This document shows, piece after piece, positions 58,382-64,000 of a stretch of 64,000 nt of DNA. The stretch comes from Mycoplasmataceae bacterium (GTDB taxonomy: Bacteria; Bacillota_I; Bacilli_A; Mycoplasmatales; Mycoplasmoidaceae): assembly GCA_020024755.1 (NCBI GenBank), contig JAHHTH010000006.1:9624-73623 (forward strand), written 5' to 3'. Position numbers and translations under genes: made by a program. The notes beneath the pieces are model-generated. The model made no database searches and was not told the DNA's origin. It worked only from the letters and a program-made list of their open reading frames with translations. The stretch's first letter is position 1. Every line of letters begins with the position of its first letter.

Positions 58382-61207
58382 ATGCAAAAGTATATTTCTA
58401 TAAAAGGTGCTAGAGAAAACAATTTAAAGAATATTAACATCGATATCCCTAAAAATAAATTAGTAGTTATAACAGGTCTTTCAGGTTCTGGAAAATCATC
58501 TTTAGCCTTTGATACAATCTATGCTGAAGGGCAAAGAAGATATTTAGAATCTTTAAGTTCGTATGCAAGACAATTTTTAGGTGGCAATGAAAAACCTGAT
58601 GTAGATTCAATTGATGGATTAAGTCCAGCAATTGCAATTGATCAAAAGACAACTAATCATAACCCTCGTTCAACAGTAGGTACAGTAACTGAAATATATG
58701 ATTATTTAAGAGTTTTATTTTCTCGTATTGGTCATCCTATGTGTCCAAAAGGTCATGGTGAAATTAAAACACAAACTGTTAAACAAATTGTAGACACAAT
58801 TATGTCTTATCCAGACAAATCCAAATTAATTGTATTAGCACCTATTGTTAATCAAAAGAAAGGTTCATTCCAAAAGGAAATTGATGAACTTAAAAAAGAA
58901 GGTTTTTTACGTGTTAGAATTGACAATGAAATTTATGATTTAGATGATAATATTGAAATTGATAAAAACGCTAAGCATTCAATTGAAATTGTAATAGATC
59001 GGATTATTTTAAATAAAGATCAACAAACCCGTTCTAGAATTATTTCTGCAGTCGAATTATCACTTAAGAAAGCTAATGGATTAATCATTGCTAATATTGA
59101 AGGCCAAGACAATATCTTTAATGAAAACTATGCGTGTGATACATGTGGTTTTAGTTTACCTGAATTAGAACCTAGATTATTTTCTTTTAATTCACCAATA
59201 GGAGCTTGTGATTATTGTAAAGGATTAGGTTATACATTTGAACCTTCTATTAAACGTATTATTCCAGATGATAGTTTATCTATTTTAGAAGGTGGAATTG
59301 ATTACTTTAAAAATATTAAGGACACCCAAAATCTTGAATGACAAAAGTTTGAAAGATTATGTAATCATTATCATATTAATTTGCATAAACCTATTAAGGA
59401 ATTATCACAACATGAATTAGATATTATTCTTTATGGTTCAGATGAAATGATCGAATATACAATGAAGTCTGTAAATGGTAATATCACAACTAAACATGAA
59501 TATATTGAAGGTATTGCCACTTTAATTAAAAGAAGACACTATGAAACAAGTAGTGAATTAGCAAGAGAATTTTATAGTAAATATATGGCTGAAACTCCAT
59601 GTAAAAAATGTCATGGTAAGAAACTAAATGAACAAGCACTAAGTGTGAAGATAAATGATCTTGATATTATTCAAATGACAGACATGGATGTTAATGTATT
59701 AATTGACACTTTATTAGCTTTAAATTTAACTGAACAAGAAAAGCAAATTTCTAACTTATTATTAAAAGAAATTCTTAACCGTTTAACATTCTTAAAAAAT
59801 GTTGGATTGGATTATTTAACACTATCAAGAAAAGCTCAAACTTTATCTGGTGGTGAATCACAACGGATTAGATTAGCTACTCAAATTGGATCTTATCTAA
59901 CTGGTGTTTTATATGTACTAGATGAACCATCTATTGGATTACATCAAAAAGACAATGAAAAGCTAATAGAAACTTTGAAATCAATTAGAGATTTAGGTAA
60001 TACTGTTTTAGTTGTGGAACATGATGAAGAAACAATGCTAGCAAGTGATTATTTAATTGATATTGGACCAGGTGCTGGAATCTATGGTGGAGAAATTGTT
60101 AGTCACGGAACTCCACAAGAAGTTATGGCAGATGATAATTCATTAACTGGCCAATATTTAAGTGGCAAGAAAAAAATAGATATACCTAAAACAAGAAGAG
60201 GTGGTAATGGTAAAAAAATTATCATTAAAGGATGTAAAGGTAATAATTTAAAGAATGTAGATTTAACTATTCCTCTAGGCAAATTTAATGTAGTAACAGG
60301 AGTTAGTGGATCTGGTAAATCTACACTAATATTAGAAACACTAGTTAAGGCTATTCAAAAATCAAATTTTGATCCTTTTATAGAACCACTTCCTTATAGA
60401 GATTTGGTCGGTGCTAATCATGTAGATAAATTAGTAATAGTAACTCAAGAACCTATTGGTAGAACACCTCGTTCTAACCCAGCTACTTATACAGGTGTAT
60501 TTGATGATATTAGAGACTTATTTGCCCATGTTTCGTTAGCTAAAGAAAGAGGTTATGAAAAAGGTAGATTCTCATTTAATATCAAAGGCGGTAGATGTGA
60601 ACAATGTCAAGGTGATGGAGTAAATAAAATTGAAATGCACTTCTTGCCTGATGTATACATTAAATGTAATGAATGTAATGGTCATAAATATAATGAAGAA
60701 ACTTTACAAGTTAAATATCGAGGTAAGTCTATCTACGATGTTTTAGAGATGTCAATTGATGAAGCTAATGAGTTCTTTAAGAATGTACCTGCAATTCATT
60801 CAAAATTAAGATTATTGGTAGAAGTTGGTCTAGGTTATTTAAAACTTGGTACAAGTGCATTAGCATTGTCAGGTGGTGAAGCACAAAGAATTAAGCTTGC
60901 TAAGTTCTTACAACGTCGTCCAACAGGTAAAACACTTTATGTACTTGATGAACCTACTACTGGTTTACATACAGATGATATTGCAAGATTAATTAAGGTT
61001 TTAAATAAGATAGTAGATAATGGTGATACTGTTTTAGTAGTAGAACACAATTTAGATTTAATAAAGGTTGCAGATCATGTTATCGATATCGGTCCAGATG
61101 GTGGAATTTATGGTGGTAAAATAGTTGCAACTGGTACCCCAGAGCAAGTATCTTCTAGTTTAGATTCTCACACAGCTAGATTCTTAAAACAAATATTGAA
61201 TAAATAG
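58382..61207 (+). CDS. uvrA: Excinuclease ABC subunit UvrA
   Basis: The ATPase that recognises damage in nucleotide excision repair. The 941-residue protein matches the normal length. Walker A GLSGSGKSSLAFD (near residue 30) and a second GVSGSGKSTLI (near 640), two ABC signature motifs (LSGGESQRI and LSGGEAQRI), zinc fingers CDTCGF ... CDYCKG and CEQCQG ... CNECNG, plus CKKCHG. One TGA (residue 320) joins the two long blocks. It starts 10 nt after the stop of the giant surface gene without a visible promoter or terminator between. Confidence 0.98.
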
Positions 61208-61218
61208 TGGATTATCTT

Positions 61219-61265
61219 AATAGTTAATAACTGCCAAATAGGTTATTAACTATTTTGTTTTATTT
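61219..61265 (+). terminator. Strong terminator after uvrA
   Basis: A perfect 13 bp stem (AATAGTTAATAAC / GTTATTAACTATT) with a 10 nt loop, followed by TTGTTTTATTTTT. It ends the giant-gene/uvrA transcript. Confidence 0.85.
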
Positions 61266-61290
61266 TTAAAATTATAAAGCTAAGACATAT

Positions 61291-61296
61291 TATAAT
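61291..61296 (+). promoter_or_regulatory. -10 box of nadD, leaderless
   Basis: TATAAT with 7 nt to the ATG at 61304. Confidence 0.55.
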
Positions 61297-61303
61297 TTAA
61301 GGT

Positions 61304-62344
61304 ATGAAAAGAATTATATTTGGTGGAACATTTGATCCTATTCATTTAGGACATGAAAAAATATTAAAAAGTGCAATGCAACATGTTGGTACTGAAAACT
61401 GTATTATTGTACCTAATTTAAAAACTACATACAAAGAAGCACAAGCTACACATGAACAAAGATTAAGAATGGTAGAAATTGTAGCAAATAAAAATAATTG
61501 ATTAGTAGATAAATTTGAGTTGAATAACAAAGGAGAAAATTCTTATACTATCAATCTAGTAAGATATTTAAAATCTTTATACCCTGCTGATGAATTATAT
61601 TTATTAATTGGTTCAGATCAATTAAACAATTTTGATCAATGATATCACTATGATGAAATACTTCAGTATGTTACATTAATAGTTTATCCAAGAACTGCAT
61701 ATGATAAAGCTTTGTTAGCTAAATATAATGCCTTTGTTATTGAGGGAAATATAATTGATATAAGTTCAACTAATATTAGAAATAATTTTGAAATGAATCA
61801 TGTAGATAAAGACGTAGCACATTATATTATTATGAATGGTATTTATCATGAAGGTTTATTAAAAAATTATTTAGATGATAAAAGATATCTACACTCAATG
61901 AGAGTTGCTCAAACAGCAAAAACTATTGCTGCTAAATTGAATCCAGAAAAAACATCTATGGCATGAGTAGCTGGTTTATATCATGACCTTTGTAAATGTT
62001 TTAATCAAAAGCAATTAGAATCAATTGCTTATGAGTATATTGGTTTAGATAAAGATCACTGAAAAGTATTACACGGACCTGTTGCTGCTTACTATTTAGA
62101 AAAAGTGTATGGATTCAACAATTATGAAATATTGAATGCTATTACTAGACACACTAAACCATATAGTTTTGGTGAACCAATAACTTTCTTAGATAAACTA
62201 ATTTATTGTGCAGATAAATTAGAACCAAATAGAACTGATGAAGATGTTAATAATATTGCTTATTTTAGAGAGTTGTTAAAGAATGATGTTGATAAATGCT
62301 TTAGTGAATTATATCAATCAGTTCAAAAACAATATAATGATTAA
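61304..62344 (+). CDS. nadD: Nicotinate-nucleotide adenylyltransferase fused to a YqeK-type HD hydrolase
   Basis: A 346-residue fusion. The N-terminal half (about 1-185) is NadD: GGTFDPIHLGHEKIL (adenylyl transfer motif), EQRLRMVEI, LLIGSDQLNNFDQWYHY and ISSTNIRN. It makes NaAD from NaMN and ATP in NAD synthesis. The C-terminal half is an HD-domain phosphohydrolase of the YqeK/Ap4A hydrolase type: HSMRVAQTAKTIAAKL, GLYHDLCKCF, HGPVAAYYL, AITRHTKPY and LDKLIYCADKLEPNR. Fused NadD-HD proteins are known in mycoplasmas, for instance in the M. genitalium group. TGA codons in it are Trp. The next gene follows after 11 nt. Confidence 0.95.
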
Positions 62345-62355
62345 AGGTTGACAAA

Positions 62356-62847
62356 ATGCTTAAAGAAATTTTGATTGGTCTTGCTTTTGTTTTTGGATTA
62401 GGATTATTAAGTTACACAATATATTTAATTACTTATTTTAAGGTAAAGAAAGTTGCTCTTAAATTATTAGAAGATAAATTGGTGTGTAAATCAAATGAAT
62501 GTCTTAAATTTATAACTGATTACAAGACTGTACATAAAATAACTGATTTTAATGGTGTTTATGTTTTCTATTTACCTAATACCAATGAATATTATGCAAA
62601 TGTCAGTGCAGCAGTATTTAAGGCAGTGGATAGACATGTAAGAGGTAAGGTTAGAACTGGAGTCGTAAACTCTGTTCAAGATTTTCCAGAAGATTATGAA
62701 ATATGAATGATTAAAGCAGATAAAAAAGATGCTGATAATTTATTATTTTATTTAAAATGAAAGTTAAAAGCTAAGTCTACAATAAATAAAAAAGACCAAG
62801 AAATATATATTCAACATGCAAGTGAAGAAAAAAAACTGAATAGTTAA
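62356..62847 (+). CDS. N-terminally anchored protein of unknown function
   Basis: A 163-residue protein: one N-terminal membrane helix (LIGLAFVFGLGLLSYTIYLITYF, about 6-28) followed by a basic cytoplasmic-looking domain with mixed alpha/beta character (LEDKLVCKSNECLKFITDYKTVHKI ... VYVFYLPNTNEYYANVSAAVF). The layout looks like a small regulatory or scaffolding protein; no family is recognised. An AAAGG site precedes the ATG by 8 nt, and nadD ends 11 nt upstream, so they share an mRNA. Confidence 0.7.
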
Positions 62848-62892
62848 CAAGTTTATCATTAGAAATGTATAGTTAACAAATCTGTTTATATG

Positions 62893-62898
62893 TATAAT
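62893..62898 (+). promoter_or_regulatory. -10 box of the glycosyltransferase gene
   Basis: TATAAT ends 8 nt before the ATG at 62907. A short direct repeat (TAGTTAACAA, two copies at about 62841 and 62870) lies upstream. Confidence 0.55.
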
Positions 62899-62906
62899 AT
62901 ACATAT

Positions 62907-64000
62907 ATGAAAAAATTTGTAGTTATTGTTACTTGTTATAACGATGAAAATATTATTAATCAAAATTTATTAATGCTTTCTAAACAAAAGGAATTTAATG
63001 ATTTTGATTTTATTTATTTTGATGATTGTTCTACTGATAACACAGTTTCACTAATTGAAGAATTTTATAAAGCAAATAAAAATGTAAAAGTAATTAAACA
63101 ATCAAAAAATACTGGTTCAGCTATCGCTAGAATAAATGCAGCAAAACAAGCAAAATCGCTAGATTATAAATCTATATTATTTTTAGATAGTGATGATGTA
63201 CTTGACCTTCAAATTTTAAAAGAAATAGTAGATAGCGATATATCAGGAAAATGTATCAAGGGATGCTCTTGTATAAATATATTTGATCAAAAAATTGAAC
63301 CATTTGTAATTGACTTAAATGGTATAGATGAATATTTAAAATATCAACCATGATTAATTACAGGAACTATTTTAGATATAGATATGTTTTTATCACTTAA
63401 CTTTCATGAAAAATATGATATCGGAGAAGATTATCATACTTTCTGTTTAGTTAATACAAATAAATACAAAGTTGTTTGTGGTAAATACCCACTTTATTAT
63501 TGAAGATTAAGAAGTGGAAGTTTAACTCAATCTAAATTGAATATAGACAAATTAATTTCACACAATTGAAATGCAATAGATACTGCTTCTAGCATGATTT
63601 CTTTAAATGTTTCTAATGCAAAGTATGCAGATAACTCTAGAATAATAGATGAATGTATTGACTTTCTTTGCCCATGAGTATCACAAGTATTAGAATTCTT
63701 TGATTATAATGAAGAGATAAACTCTATTAATTTAGATTTTATTTCATCAACATTTAAAGATCTATTTGAACAATTAATAAAAAAATATAATGTTGAAAAT
63801 TATGACAAACAAAAGCTTGAAATATTTTTATCATTAGTTGAAGATTCAAATATTAAAAATAAGTCTATTTGAAATGAAACAAATGATGACTTACAATTAT
63901 TCCCAGTTTTATATGCAAGACTATTTGAAAAGAAAAATGTTAGAGAAAAATTTAAAGCATGAAGTAAAGATGAAATCAATGCTAGATACAATAAATTATG
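62907..64000 (+). CDS. Family 2 glycosyltransferase, 3' end outside window
   Basis: At least 364 residues. The N-terminal GT-A fold is typical: VVIVTCYNDENIINQNL, FIYFDDCSTDNTVSLIEEF, SKNTGSAIARINAAKQA, and the ILFLDSDD metal-binding DxD motif (about residues 91-98). GEDYHTFCLV is the acceptor-side acidic region. It probably adds sugars to a glycolipid or polysaccharide at the membrane. The C-terminal part (after about 215) is Lys/Asn-rich helical sequence without a known motif. The start is supported by the leaderless promoter geometry. Confidence 0.85.

Noticed and set aside
1..64000. tRNA or rRNA genes
   Set aside because: Looked for CCA-proximal TTCGA loops and ribosomal motifs in the intergenic stretches and saw none; nearly all space is coding or repeats.

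Overview
This is AT-rich DNA from a mollicute. UGA is read as tryptophan throughout: gap, ligA, gatA, uvrA, tsaD's neighbours and every long gene become full length only when in-frame TGA codons are read through. All coordinates below use that code (table 4), so many apparently short reading frames are pieces of longer genes. The exact genus is not certain. A fused nadD-HD protein and a small membrane gene directly after ligA fit the pneumoniae-type lineage (Mycoplasmoides, Malacoplasma, Ureaplasma).

Layout. Positions 1-5157 (mostly minus strand): the 3' part of a long exported protein, a small membrane protein, gap, a YtcJ-like amidohydrolase whose metal-binding histidines are replaced, and a small membrane protein. 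Positions 5158-7300: an IS1595-family transposase inside a region full of short hairpin repeats, including five copies at an exact 51 bp period. Positions 7309-12478 (plus): a one-helix membrane protein, rpmB, a polytopic membrane protein overlapping ligA, ligA, and a YwaF-like membrane protein.

Positions 12481-32028 are a dense defence island between housekeeping genes (ligA side and tsaD side). In order: two divergent AAA ATPase/DUF4143 genes with tandem repeats between them; an HNH endonuclease; a short HTH-like ORF switched out of frame by a C10/G10 tract; a PAPS-reductase-like PP-loop protein; a PLD-helicase; a DUF262 protein; an AIPR protein; a DUF4420-like PD-(D/E)XK protein; a Z1-domain ATPase; a Dam-type methylase with a DpnII/MboI-type endonuclease; a membrane protein; a third ATPase/DUF4143 gene with its own upstream repeats; and an Abi_2 protein divergent from tsaD. 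A 12-16 bp palindromic site (core CCAACTATAGTT) lies at the promoters of the HNH gene, the phase-variable ORF with the divergent PP-loop gene, and the PLD-helicase. This suggests a regulon, possibly run by the phase-variable HTH protein itself.

Positions 32873-40604: tsaD, an anchored exported protein, gatB-gatA-gatC overlapping an ECF transporter S component, ung, and a lipoprotein (minus strand except tsaD). Positions 40805-58371: two giant exported repeat proteins of 3485 and 2349 residues, each with an N-terminal export signal, many copies of a roughly 100-150 residue domain ending in a GFK motif, and a C-terminal membrane anchor. Positions 58382-64000: uvrA only 10 nt after the second giant gene, then a strong terminator, nadD-HD, a small anchored protein and a partial family 2 glycosyltransferase.

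Many genes have a TATAAT box only 6-8 nt before the start codon, implying leaderless mRNAs. This geometry recurs across the defence genes and supports several start choices.
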